Shown here: piece after piece, positions 53,732 through 63,954 of the stretch | Numbering within the stretch: position 1 is the stretch's first letter | Layout of the letters: the number at the start of each line of letters is the position of its first letter | NCBI GenBank assembly: GCA_038380435.1 | Contig: JAWZYU010000025.1 | Span: forward strand, 27,194,707 to 27,258,706 | Reading direction: 5' to 3' | DNA from: Ryuthela nishihirai | Taxonomy: Eukaryota > Arthropoda > Arachnida > Araneae > Heptathelidae | Length of the DNA stretch: 64,000 nt | The notes under the pieces: generated by a model | Seen by the model: the letters and a program-made list of their open reading frames with translations, nothing else | Told to the model about the DNA's origin: nothing | Databases searched by the model: none | Program-made: the position numbers and the translations under genes

Positions 53732-55173
53732 GAGGGTGTCTGAAAAATATAGGTACAAACTTTTAGGGGAGGTAGATAATATCTAAAGGAATGAGAATTG
53801 AATAGGAACCCATAACCGGAAACGTCATGGGAAAGTGGTAGCAGAGGTACAAGATCTGAAAGGACACAAGACAGTGATTAACGGAAAAACATTTATTGGA
53901 CATAATTATTACAAATGGCGTACTAGATGATACATTTCATAATGTTACAGCAGATGCTCGAAGTTTCCACCATGAGACGCGATGCATGTGTGACACCAAC
54001 GGAGCATTGATTGCCGAACACGGTCGAATACACCTGGAGTTTCTTTGATAGTAGCAGCAGCCTTCCCACGAGATCCATGTCAGACTCCACAGGCGATTCA
54101 TACACGGTAGCTTTGAGGGCCCCCCACAGAAAGAAATCAATGCTCGTTAAATCAGGTGAGCGTGGGGGCCAGGCAACTCGTCCAGCACGCCCAATCCATC
54201 GTTGCCCAAAAGACGTTCAAATGCGCACGAACACACCTTCCATAATGGGGAGGCGCCCCATCATGTTGAAACCACATGTTGCTTCTCACATTTACTGGAA
54301 CATGGGCAAGTAAGCCTGGTAGAACCTGTTCCAGAAAGATCAGATACTTTGCGGAGGTCATGCGGGATGATAAAAGGTATGGCCCGACTAAGCAGTCGCC
54401 GAACAAACCTGCCCACACATTTACTGTGAAACGATGTTGTGTCGCATGGGTGCGCACACCGTGGGGGTTCTCGTGAGCCCACAAATGCGCATTGTGTTGA
54501 TTTACTATGCCATCCCAAGTGAAGCTGGCCTGATCAGTAAACAAAACATAAGCTGGAAAATTCACATCTTGGGCACTTCCTTGGAGATACCACTGCGCAA
54601 AACGCACACGTGCAGGATGATCTGCAGGGAGAAATAACTGAACCCTTTGGAGATGAAAGGGGTGTAAGGACTCGCCATGCAGAACACGCTGTACACTGCA
54701 ACGAGACACTCCTAAGGCAGAGGGAACGGTACATGTGCTGGTACTAGGATTAGTCTCCACGGCATCCAACACAATTTCTTCCATGGTGGGAGTACACGTC
54801 GATCTGCTACCTCTTAATGACCCATAATCGCACAAATTTTGATGCGCACGCGCAAACAAACGGTGGCCCGATACATGTCTGTGTGGGAAGCGTTCTTGAT
54901 ACATTTGTTGAGCGGCTCGTCCGTTGCCCTCAGCTATTACATACACTAAGTGCATGTCTGCCAGCTCCCTGTTCGAATACCTTTGCAGGCTCTTCGTAAG
55001 CCGACTACAGTTCGAAAGAGGAAATCCGAAATTTTCCCTCTAGCGCACTAATGAACAGCGCCGCTTATTGACTTACGGTGACGTTTCCGGTTATGGGTTG
55101 TATGCAATTCTCATTCCTTTAGATGTTATCTACCTCCCCTAAAAGTTTGTACCTATATTTTTGAGACACCCTG
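53732..55173. mobile_element. Mariner-like DNA transposon, 1,442 bp, with TA target duplication
   Basis: The left end GAGGGTGTCTGAAAAATATA and right end TATATTTTTGAGACACCCTG are inverted, and similarity extends about 95 bp per arm (TAGGTACAAACTTTTAGGGG, GGAATGAGAATTG, AACCCATAACCGGAAACGTC). TA lies at 53730-53731 and 55174-55175. One minus-strand transposase gene is inside. The element splits a LINE remnant whose reading resumes on the other side. Confidence 0.92.
53923..54990 (-). pseudogene. Mariner-like transposase pseudogene (DUF4817 HTH plus DDE domain)
   Basis: The minus strand reads QRYSNRELADMHLVYVIAEG (54990 leftward), then RFPHRHVSGHRLFARAHQNL (HTH), VLFTDQASFTWDGIVNQHNA (first catalytic Asp) and NMWFQHDGAPPHYGRCVRAH (second). 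After a frameshift at about 54215 come RVAWPPRSPDLTSIDFFLWG (third acidic) and LKATVYESPVESDMDL, then another frameshift near 54070. The 267-codon stretch 54152-54955 is intact, but the two late frameshifts separate the third catalytic residue, so no full enzyme is made. Confidence 0.9.
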
Positions 55174-55330
55174 TATATTGCTCTCTTGTGAGAAAACTTT
55201 TTAATATTCAAAAATCAATTATCAAAAGCTATATCTTCTGTTATAAGCTACTGTTAGCTTCACGGTTTTGCTATTTCCTAAAAACTGTAATTTTTTAATA
55301 GATTTGCGAATAGCATTAAGAAACTTGTTT
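55174..55330 (+). pseudogene. LINE reverse-transcriptase remnant, second part
   Basis: Directly beyond the mariner-like element the + strand reads SLVRKLFNIQKSIIKSYIFC, matching the post-RT 'L...QK.IIR.I' motif that should follow the 'YG...WG' stretch ending at 53731. It fades near 55330 before a SINE-B. Confidence 0.6.
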
Positions 55331-55346
55331 ACATACACATACCTCT

Positions 55347-55508
55347 GTGGCTGATCTAAGAGACCTGGGTTCGAGCCCCGTGTAAGGCATGGACGTATGT
55401 GTCGTTTTGCTGCTGAGGTTCTGCCATCCTCTCAGACCTTCTACTATGATATATAAATTGGCAGGTTCCTGTCAGACCTCTGTGACAAGCAGCTACTTGA
55501 GGGTGTAT

Positions 55509-55543
<35 letters not shown>

Positions 55544-55546
55544 TTC
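55347..55546 (+). mobile_element. SINE-B, A-box-truncated, with (TTTA)n tail
   Basis: CTGATCTAAGAGACCTGGGT, B box GGTTCGAGCCCC, GGCATGGACGTATGTGTCG, CAAGCAGCTACTTGAGGG and a pure (TTTA)9-10 tail ending at about 55546. Confidence 0.92.
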
Positions 55547-57189
55547 TTACATACACATCAATCTATGTTGACTGGCATAAAAATAACTTGCCTCGATGCA
55601 TTTAGGCAATGCCATGCCTAGCGAATTTTGTGCTCGGGGCAAGCATAAGAAGTAAATCGCTCTAGTGGCAAGAATTCTATAATAATAAAGCGCTGGTTCT
55701 CATTTTTATATCTGGCGAAATCATTTTCAGTCAATTGATGCCCTATTGAAAAGCTAGTTTTGTATGTCCCATTTCCTTGTCTTGGCACAGCCTTGAAGGT
55801 AAATGAATAAGGCATTTTAAATAAAAAAAATTTGCCTGAATTTTACTATAATGAAATAAAGGAATAACATATTACCAAAATTGTGACGATGTGTGAGGGG
55901 AAGTTCGTAAGACTGTTTCTTGTTCAGTTCCTAACAAATGTAGTGGTTCACATATTGTAACTACTGCTAATGTGTAAATGAACTCTAAAGGTAATTGAAC
56001 CCGCTTCTGTTTAGTGAGAAGAAATATATATATATATTTAGTCTACAGTATAGGAAATGTTTTTTAAGATTTCAGTAGTACTAAAAAGAACAAAACACTT
56101 AACCTTTTCTTATCTTTAACTATCTTTTTTAATATTATAGACGTCTTAGCCACCTTTTGTTCGTTTTGGCCTCGATTAAATAACAAGTAAAAATTAAATA
56201 TTTAATTTAATTTTAAAATCACTCAGATAAATATTTTGTTGAATTATTATATTTCTGGGCTGTGATATGTATGTTTTCAAAATAGTTAGTTTGTTTAAAA
56301 TTTATATTCTTTTGCATTTTAACTACTGCCGAATATTCTTATTTCCGACAATTATTTTTAACCACTAAATTGTTGTAGTATCCAGGCTACTACGCAGAAT
56401 TATATTAAAGAAGCGGGCAGTGCTTTTCTCGTATGGAAGACATTTTGCTGAGCATTCAAGTCGCGCCTAAACTAAGAATCAATACTATATTCCAGTGTTT
56501 TTACCGGAGAAGAAAGGCAAGTGATATTTAAATTAGGAATCAAAAACGATTGCATTTTACTCAAACATTTTAATTTGCAGTGGCTACTGAAATATGTTTG
56601 TATAAATTTCCTTGTTTTTGTGTAAGCCTAATTTTGCATCTGATTGCACTTTTTTTAGCTAAATGTGAAATCATCATGGGCATTATATAATTGATGCGCA
56701 CTTGTTGTTTTATAAAATCTGTATTTCAAATAAGTGAGAGAGTTGAATTACTACAATTTTATTGCAAATTGAGTGATATCTTGAGTAGTTTTTTTGTGTT
56801 TATATTAGATCGTCTAATGGATTATAACTTACTGAATCACTAAAGCATACGAAAACTTGCGTAATTGTAGAATCATATGTTCATATATTAATCTACATAA
56901 ATATATTTTATATATCATTACATATATATTGGTTGTCATGTATTTTTCACTAGAAAGGTTTAAATTTCTGAATTATTGTGGCTCCAATTTCTTCTGGTAC
57001 AAGATGAGTAAATATGCAATTTATTGCATGCCATTTTCACTTCTTATTTTATACATTGTCTTTTGTTGATGTAATATTGACATAAGTATTATTTGGTTTG
57101 TTGGGGTTTTATGGCATATAAGTTTTATATATACTACATGTAAGTTTTATATGTAACAAAAGTATCTTAGTACTGTTGCAAAGTTTGCA
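55547..57189. other. Unannotated AT-rich stretch
   Basis: A minus-strand frame at 55618-55815 (start MPYSFTFKAVPRQGN) has protein-like composition but no recognised domain. An AT dinucleotide run lies near 56027-56037. Nothing else recognised. Confidence 0.45.
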
Positions 57190-57383
57190 AAAAAAATACC
57201 CTCTGAAGCAGCTGCTTGCCACAAAGGCCTGATAGAAGCCTGTCTGTTTATACGCCATAGTAGAAGGTCTGAGAGGATGGCAGGACATCGGCAGAGAAGC
57301 GACATGACTTCCATGCCTTACCTGAGGCTCAAAGCCAGGTCCCTTGGATCAGTAGCCAAGCATGCTAACCACTCTGCCACGGG
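57190..57383 (-). mobile_element. SINE-B, full length, diverged
   Basis: AAAATACCCTCTGAAGCAGC, CTTGCCACAAAGGCCTGATA, TTCCATGCCTTACCTGAGGC, and the head GCTAACCACTCTGCCACGGG. Confidence 0.93.
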
Positions 57384-57590
57384 TAGAAGATTAATTTGTA
57401 ATATGCTTTGTTTTTGTTCAAATTTTGAAAATATTGTTTAGTGCTATAGATGAACTGTTATCATTAGTTAGTTGTAATATGATCAGTACATTGCAATATA
57501 AGTAAATATCAGTTTATAAATGATTCAGCAGTTCATGTGTTAATTTGGAAACACAAAATGCACATTTTGATTTAAATTCATTTTAAAATG

Positions 57591-58612
57591 AAATTAATAT
57601 CTTTAATACTCTGACACTGCTAAATATTTCAAAGCACTTAATAAAATATCCATGCTACCTAGTATCAAAAGTAGTGAATGAGATTTTATGTAGAGATGAT
57701 GAATGAGTGGAACTTCATAGATGAAAGTTGATAGCGAGTGTGAAGTTCCTTTTATAAAGCAGTTACCTGCAACTAATGAGTCGCAACTGGTTTGAAGTGG
57801 AGAAGGTGATGCAGTATGTTGATGAGTTGGTTGCTTGCAGTGAAATTTTCTTTTGCTGATTGAAGTTTTGTGACTGCAGTGTTGTCAATAATAACTAATG
57901 ATACTTATGGTAGCTTAGAGTGCTATAAACATTAAAATCCATGATGTGCATTTCATGCCCTTGTGGGTTTATCGTCAGGTGGCAAGTGAGCAACTTTAGA
58001 CATTCTGTTAGTTGCAGTTATGGTGCAATAGGGAGTGGTGGGTGCAATCAAGTGCAATCTCATTGACTCAGCTCTGAGGTTTGCAGTGGCTGAGAGATGT
58101 GCGGGATGGCTGTTATTTGATCTGCATGTGAAGGAGATGAATAAGAGAGTTGGAGTTCTTGTAACTCTCTTGAAATTTGAGAATTTTGAGGAAGGTTTAA
58201 TTTTGTGAGTAAACTAAAAATTTGCATTATTGTCTGTTGCATTGGGATTATAATGAGTGTGATAATTGTGACTTACATATTGTTACTTTTGTGTGAGATT
58301 TATAATAAACATTATAATGAGAACATTAATCTTGATTGGATGTATGTGTATATGCATAGGGGGATCATTATCATATCAGCATTAGGAAGAGGGAGTGTTA
58401 TTATCCTCTAATGACCAATTCTTAGTATGAATTTGTGGTAGTTTAAGTGTGCGAGAGAGGTCTGGGGATATGTACATGACTGAAAGTGGAAATGGTGATC
58501 ATGGAAATGCTTATTCATTACTTCATTTCTTTTGATACTAGGCAGCATAGATATTTTGTTAAGTGCTTTAAGACATTTAACAATGTCATAGAGTATTAAA
58601 GATATTAATTTT
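57591..58612. mobile_element. 1.02-kb element with about 95-bp terminal inverted repeats, family unknown
   Basis: The left arm (57591-57685: TTAATATCTTTAATACTCTG, TTTCAAAGCACTTAATAAAA, CATGCTACCTAGTATCAAAA) is inverted in the right arm (58509-58612: TTTTGATACTAGGCAGCATA, TTTTGTTAAGTGCTTTAAGA, CAGAGTATTAAAGATATTAA with small changes). The interior (about 820 bp) has no recognised protein. The longest minus frame is about 60 codons. Confidence 0.75.
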
Positions 58613-59320
58613 AATTACTGCACTGTGAAGCTCTACTGTAATTTTTGTCCATTCATTTTACCATTATTTGTCAGAGAAGTTTAGTTTTTTAGATACTGAA
58701 CTTTACTTCAGTTACATTCTAGATGAATTAGGCCCATACAGGTAAATTAAGGCAATGAAAAATGTATATATTTCCCATACAACACAGACACATTCCTAAT
58801 GATTGGCATAGTGCCATGAGTCATATGCAGGGTATCCAACAAATAGGGTTTTTTGGGAAGCACTGCCCCCAAATACACAAAATGCATCACATTGAATGTT
58901 ATACTGTACATTCTTCTACTCAAACAGTTTCACAGGCAAGCCACCAGACAAGACAGTGTGCTGTCACATTTCTTAAGAGAGATTATTGAAGTTCTTAGTG
59001 CAACATTTCCTGATAAGTTGGTGGGGGTGGTCCAAGTTGTGTGTGTGTGTGGGGGGGGGGGGGGGGGGGGCTATATAAAGAATTTGGTTTATATGGAGAA
59101 AATTCAGTACCTGAATCATTTGAAAGCTAGAATATGGGAAGCAACTGAAAAAGTAGCACATACATTTCAACATGTATGACAAGTGGAATACCTATTATAC
59201 CTATTGCACATTTGTAGGGTCATGAATGGTATACACACGGAAATTCACTGATTGTGTTCAGGTAAATTATATCGATGATGCACTCTGTCACTGAATTCGT
59301 TCACTTTAAAGGAAGTTGAT
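58613..59320. other. Unannotated stretch with poly-G tract
   Basis: It contains GT repeats and a 20-nt G run at 59051-59070. Open frames across it are low complexity, and no gene is recognised. Confidence 0.5.
59051..59070. repeat. Poly-G tract of 20 nt after (GT)n
   Basis: An uninterrupted G run preceded by GTGTGTGTGTGTGT, unusual in this AT-rich region. Confidence 0.97.
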
Positions 59321-59403
59321 GCACTGGAAACCTTGTGAAGTAAGTTGGTGCCACATAATCCTTTGAAATGAATATGAATTCAGTGACTGGTTGTACCATC
59401 AAT
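59321..59403 (+). repeat. Dispersed direct repeat, copy 1
   Basis: GCACTGGAAACCTTGTGAAG, TAAGTTGGTGCC and CCTTTGAAATGAATATGAAT, GTGACTGGTTGTACCATCA recur about 2.1 kb away at 61464-61550 with roughly 85 percent identity by eye. Confidence 0.75.
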
Positions 59404-59875
59404 ATGTTTTTAGGTTTATTTTCTACTTTTTAGGGCACATATAAGAAAGATAGGAATTTTTTTATTTATATTTTTTCTTTGTAACTGAAAGCATGTACTT
59501 TCATAAAATTTTCAGATATGACTCATAAGTGTTGACCACATTTTTCTGCCCCCTTTTTCAGCAGTCATGTTTGAGGTAGCCCATGAAATTGGAGACATCA
59601 CAGGCTTTAATTTGAGATATAGCTGTTTAAGATTGACCCCTGCAAAATTTGCACCCTCTTTTTGGGGGAGGGGAGTTAATGGGGGACATAATTTGAAGTA
59701 GTCTGACAATACTCATGAACTTTTGACACCTAACTCATAACTGTAGGCCTTTCATGTTCAGAAGATATCTTTTTTATGGGGGAAGAAAGCAAGGCAGTAT
59801 ATTTTTATTGCCCACAACATTCCCCATGGCACACACTTTAATTTGACATACAACTTGTTTACAGTCACCCTATAA

Positions 59876-60149
59876 ATATTTTGTGGAAAACATTTTTCCG
59901 ACTACTGGACGTGAACCCGCATCTCTCCAGAAATGTGCCAGAATATTCTTGCGATTGAACTAATGCAGGCTCAACATTTTTGTGCTAATTTAAGACTTTA
60001 AATCTTTCACCGATGATATTCAGTGTCAACCATTTGCGCCATCTATGATCAACGGGTGACAACTATTTCTTCTTATATTGCATTGAGTGTTTTTGTAGAG
60101 GTTCGGGTTTAAGTCCCTTACGTCGGCGAAATTTTTTCCACAAAATTTT
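59876..60149. mobile_element. Foldback element, family C, with tRNA-like arms
   Basis: ATTTTGTGGAAAACATTTTT at the left is inverted at the right as AAATTTTTTCCACAAAATTT. The left arm carries an inverted B-box-like GGACGTGAACCCGCATCTC, and the right arm carries GGTTCGGGTTTAAGTCCC. GCGCCATCTATGATC in the middle parallels GCGCCATCTATACTT in the foldback at 21446-22161. Confidence 0.6.
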
Positions 60150-61096
60150 ATTGATATATCGATGTTAAAATGTCACCCAGGTAACACTGTGATTGTCACC
60201 TGTTTACTGTCACCCTCTCTTTCAAAAGATATAGTAGAACAATTTTTTTGTATGTTTTTCCTTTTTTTTTTGGAGGGAGTGAGAGAATTTTTTTAACTTG
60301 TTACACTCTCAATGCCACAAGCTTTCATTTGACACAGCTGTTATTTATGGCCCTCACGTTATGAAGATATAGAGGAACAATTTTGTTCGTATTTCTCCTT
60401 TTTTAGGAAGGAAGAACATAGAAGGTAAGATTTTTATAGCCTATGGCACTCCCTGCTTCACAAGTTTTCATTTGATGCATGAATCATCAATCACATTCGA
60501 AATATATGGTGGAACAACTGCTTTAACAAATCCACCAACTGACAAATAGGAAAAGTAATATGAAGACGGGTAAAAAATACTATGTAAGAAATTTTTTTGC
60601 ACTCCACTGCAGCAGACGAGAAAAACTCTTGTGTGCATAATGCAATTCTGGCTCTTGTTTTAACTATGCCATATAGAGGAAAATTGCAAAAGAACAGTGG
60701 CACTTTTGTTTCAGTATTTTTTTTTAATTCAGAAAGAAATTGTTTTTATTGATATTGTGAAATGTGGATATTTCTGGAAACCACATGGTGCATATTCAGA
60801 AAGTTCCCAGAGTAGAGGGGGAAATTGAATCTAATGCATTGGCATGTTTTATTCAAGTTAATGTTAGAACATAATAAAATTAGCTTCCAATAAGGAGGGA
60901 CCTTAGAAATAACACAATCGAGCCCTTTAAGGGAGTAGGGGAGTTAGTCCCTCTCCTCCTCTGTGTATGCCCCCTGTGTGTAAACCCTAGAATCAAGCCT
61001 TCTAAATCTGTTATTCTAGAATTAAGCCTTAATTGCATTGCCAGATCTTTTTGCTTCACTTTATCACTATGAAATAGTCTTATTTAAAATAATTAA
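60150..61096. other. Unannotated stretch
   Basis: Three loosely similar passages near 60190, 60350 and 60480 (GTTTACTGTCACCC, TTTATGGCCCTCACGTT, GAAGATATAGAGGAACAATT) hint at a degenerate tandem repeat of about 140 bp. There is no coding sequence. Confidence 0.4.
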
Positions 61097-61214
61097 GTCT
61101 GTCATTGAGCAATAAAATTTAGGAAGTTTTTTCCTTCAAACTATTTATTAAAGTTTTTAGGATGCAAATAGTCTGAAGGAAAAAGCTTCTAAATTTTATT
61201 GCTCAATGACAGAG
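61097..61214. repeat. 118-nt hairpin with about 48-bp arms
   Basis: GTCATTGAGCAATAAAATTT with GGAAGTTTTTTCCTTCAAAC on the left is inverted as GTCTGAAGGAAAAAGCTTCT and AAATTTTATTGCTCAATGAC on the right, with about 20 nt in the loop. Likely a small MITE. No duplication was resolved. Confidence 0.8.
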
Positions 61215-61463
61215 AACTTTCAATTATTTTAATTATTTTCAGAGCAAGCAAGTCTTTTTAACTGTGTAATTGAGTCTTATTTAAATAAATGTTTCTCGTT
61301 TTCATCAGCAATTTTTTAAATACATAATTAAACTCTAATGTACAGGCCATTATAAAGGAATTCCCAATTTTAAAGTGCTATATTTTATAAAATAAGTAAC
61401 AAAAATAATTTTGTGTACAAAATGTCAAACTCAGTTTATTTTTTGTGTTGAACAGATTTCAGT

Positions 61464-61550
61464 GAGGCACTGAAAACCTTGTAGAGTAAGTTGGTGCCCT
61501 ATCTTCCTTTGAAGTGAATATGAATTTAGTGACTAGTTGTACCATCATTC
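61464..61550 (+). repeat. Dispersed direct repeat, copy 2
   Basis: GCACTGAAAACCTTGTAGAG, TAAGTTGGTGCC, CCTTTGAAGTGAATATGAAT and GTGACTAGTTGTACCATCA match 59321-59403 in the same orientation. Confidence 0.75.
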
Positions 61551-62206
61551 CATGTGATTTTCAGTTTTCATCCATACTCAACTTTGGAGTCTGGTATAAC
61601 ACTTGCAGGAGTCTTTCCTTTAAATGCTGTATGTTTTTATTGCTTTATTACATTGCACCATCACAAGGGATTTTCTTTCTGCAAACCACAACACATAGCG
61701 AGCTCTTTCTTGAGGTGATGTGATGGGGCATTTGAATTGTCATTGACAGGGCATTCAATGACAGGGAAGGCCCTGTCAATTCAACCATACCTGTACACCA
61801 CCCATCACACAGTTCAGTGATATTTGTATAAATGTTAGTCCAGATATGTAATTACCCAAAATATTTTGAGTCAAAATTTTTTTGTAAGATATTAGCCATT
61901 TAACAACTCTTTCCAGGTCCAGCTATTTTTTCACTCTGATCAGGCAAAAATAAAATTAATTTTAGAACTTTTTTGCCCAATAACTAATGAAAGGAATTAT
62001 GGTATATTATATGCCAAATTAATCAGCATTTAATTCTGGATTTTCTGAAAATAAAATATTTAACAAAAAAGACAACTGGTTTTATTTTAATAGGACTTTT
62101 TTAGAGATGTAAAAAAAAATGCATCTAGGCAAAACAAATAAATAAAAAAAACACTAATAGACAGAAAAATTATAATACACATGAATAGAAGGGCTATTTA
62201 TTTCTA
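61551..62206. other. Unannotated AT-rich stretch
   Basis: A short inverted pair ACAGGGCATTC..GAATGTC-like and CATTGACAGGG repeats occur near 61740-61770. Nothing else recognised. Confidence 0.4.
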
Positions 62207-62415
62207 AATATAAATAAATAAATAAATACCCCCTCAAGCAGCTGCTTGCCACAGAGGTCTGACAGGAGCCTGTCAGTTTATATGCCATAGTAGAAGGTCT
62301 GTGAGGATGGCAGGACCTCAGCAGAAAAACAACACAACATTCATGCCTTACCCGGGGCTTGAACCCAGGTCCCTTAGATCAGTAGCCAAGCGTGCTAACC
62401 ACTCAGCCATGGGCA
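62207..62415 (-). mobile_element. SINE-B, full length
   Basis: (AAAT)n tail (AAATATAAATAAATAAATAA), CAAGCAGCTGCTTG, CTGACAGGAGCCTGTCAG, CCATAGTAGAAGGTCTGTGA, CATGCCTTACCCGGGGCTTG and the head GCTAACCACTCAGCCATGGG. Confidence 0.95.
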
Positions 62416-63501
62416 AAAAAATAATAATTTTCTTGTTTAAAGTAAACGTTTTTTTTTTCTTTTGTAATTTTTTTCTCCATACCATACTTTGAGAAAAATC
62501 CAGACTCACTGCAGAGTTCAATAAACAAGTCAACTTTAAAATATATTTTTAATAAATAACTGATCAACAGAAATAGGTCATGTTATATACCAAATTAAGG
62601 AGAATTTAATTCTGAATTTTATTGTAATTTGAACATTGTAGTAACATATTAATTTTAATAACACTTTTTAGTGTGGTACACTGAAAAAATAGGTACATAT
62701 TTCATAATTATATCCAAAAACATGCATTTTTAAAAATAGCAGTTTTTTTTTTGTTAATTTTTAGGAGATTTTTCAAACTTGAAGGAAAAATATGTTGATA
62801 ATAGTTCAAATCAAATTTGTGAGCTTAAATCAGGTGATTGCTTCAATACAGAGTAACATTAACAAACAAATCAGCAATACCATATAGCGCTTATAAAATA
62901 TGGCAATTAGATGGCTTTATTGAATTATTTATATTGTAGTTTAATAAAACATGCATCAAATGAGAAGGCAAAATATTTTTTTCAAGCTTGAATTATGTAT
63001 TTTAGAAAGATATGTGTAAGAAAATTTTCAAACAGCAATTAAAAAAAAATTTAAGTTTCATGTGTTGTACTAAAAACGTCTAAGACGTCCATTACCTGGG
63101 AAGAGTTAAGTGGGAAATATGCAAATTGTGACCTAATATTTTTCATTTTCTTTCATTTTAGATGAAAACACCAAATTGGGCATTCTGATGTTGATTCTGA
63201 TTATGAATCCAATAAAAAAAAATAAATTTGCAGCACGTATTATAGATTTCAAAAAGAATTAAAAAGCTGAAAATTTTAAATGTATTCAATATATATAAGT
63301 TTTCTCTTTTTTGTCTATAGGGCCACGTCACTTTTTTTTTACAATTTAAAATTTTCAATTTTTCAGTTATTTCTAAAAACCAATAATACACATTAAAATT
63401 TTTTTGCTGAATTCATAATCAGAAGTTTATTTAATTGAATTTTACTTTGGGATAAGTCTAATAGTCTTCCTTGATGTTATTGCCACTGCTACTTCACAAT
63501 A
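62416..63501. other. AT-rich stretch with one candidate exon
   Basis: Apart from the possible exon at 62765-62833, it consists of homopolymer-rich sequence in which no repeat family was recognised. Confidence 0.45.
62765..62833 (+). CDS. Possible orphan exon (69 nt)
   Basis: A T-rich tract and TTTTTAG precede 62765, and CAG-GTGATT follows at 62831-62839. In the phase-1/phase-1 reading the exon encodes DFSNLKEKYVDNSSNQICEL then KS, without stops. The flanks are otherwise featureless. I recognise no family and found no convincing partner exon in the window, so it may be a chance match to splice consensus. Confidence 0.25.
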
Positions 63502-63690
63502 TCTATTATCTAATATATAAAGAAGAAAGTTGATCTGTCTGCTTATGCACTTGGCTTCCAGAAGAGCTAGATGCACCAAACTTTGCATGAACATTTCCTT
63601 CACTAAGGAGAAGATATAGGCTGCACGGATCAACCAAAATTTGGGTGGGTTTGAAATTTCTCAAAATCCCCATAGATTTAACATTAATGG
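63502..63690 (+). mobile_element. Possible Helitron-like 5' end
   Basis: TCTATTATCTAATATATAAA with GTTGATCTGTCTGC, GCACCAAACTTTGCATGAAC and GGAGAAGATATAGGCTGCAC resembles the widespread arthropod repeats that begin TCTA..CTAATATATAAA and contain 'GA..AAGGCTATAGGCT'. The Helitron assignment is from memory of such repeats, and no 3' hairpin/CTRR end was seen. Confidence 0.35.
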
Positions 63691-63954
63691 TTAAATGTTA
63701 TTCAAAATAACTGTTGCCACCAATGAATTTGAAAGGAGGAATGTATAAAACTAATCTCTTTCTGATTTTGCATGATAAAGTCGTTCAGTTTGTTGGGTCA
63801 AGAGCAAAAGCATCTGTGGATATTGAAGTCGTTCTAATTAAGCACGAGTGGAGCACAAGATTCTTTGTTGAAATGAAAGCTTCTAAAACTAAGAATTCAT
63901 GTTGGAAATTAAAATCATTAACTTAATTTGAAAAACATGTAAAAGCTATTAATT
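63691..63954. other. Unannotated stretch
   Basis: A 70-codon + frame at 63714-63926 has no recognised motif and sits in the flank of the Helitron-like repeat. It is not called as a gene. Confidence 0.45.

Noticed and set aside
55618..55815. 65-codon minus frame starting MPYSFTFKAVPRQGNGTY
   Set aside because: Composition is protein-like, but no domain is recognised, no convincing splice partners are present and the flanks are AT-rich. It could be an old exon or transposon piece, but the evidence is too thin to call.
58853..59179. 108-codon plus frame with a glycine run
   Set aside because: The glycine run is a poly-G microsatellite. The remainder has no recognisable domain or splice context.
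63162..63262. Possible terminal exon after TTTCATTTTAG at 63161
   Set aside because: Pairing with the candidate exon at 62765-62833 gives a hydrophobic low-complexity reading without resemblance to a protein. The more protein-like frame (SDVDSDYESN) has a stop at its start.
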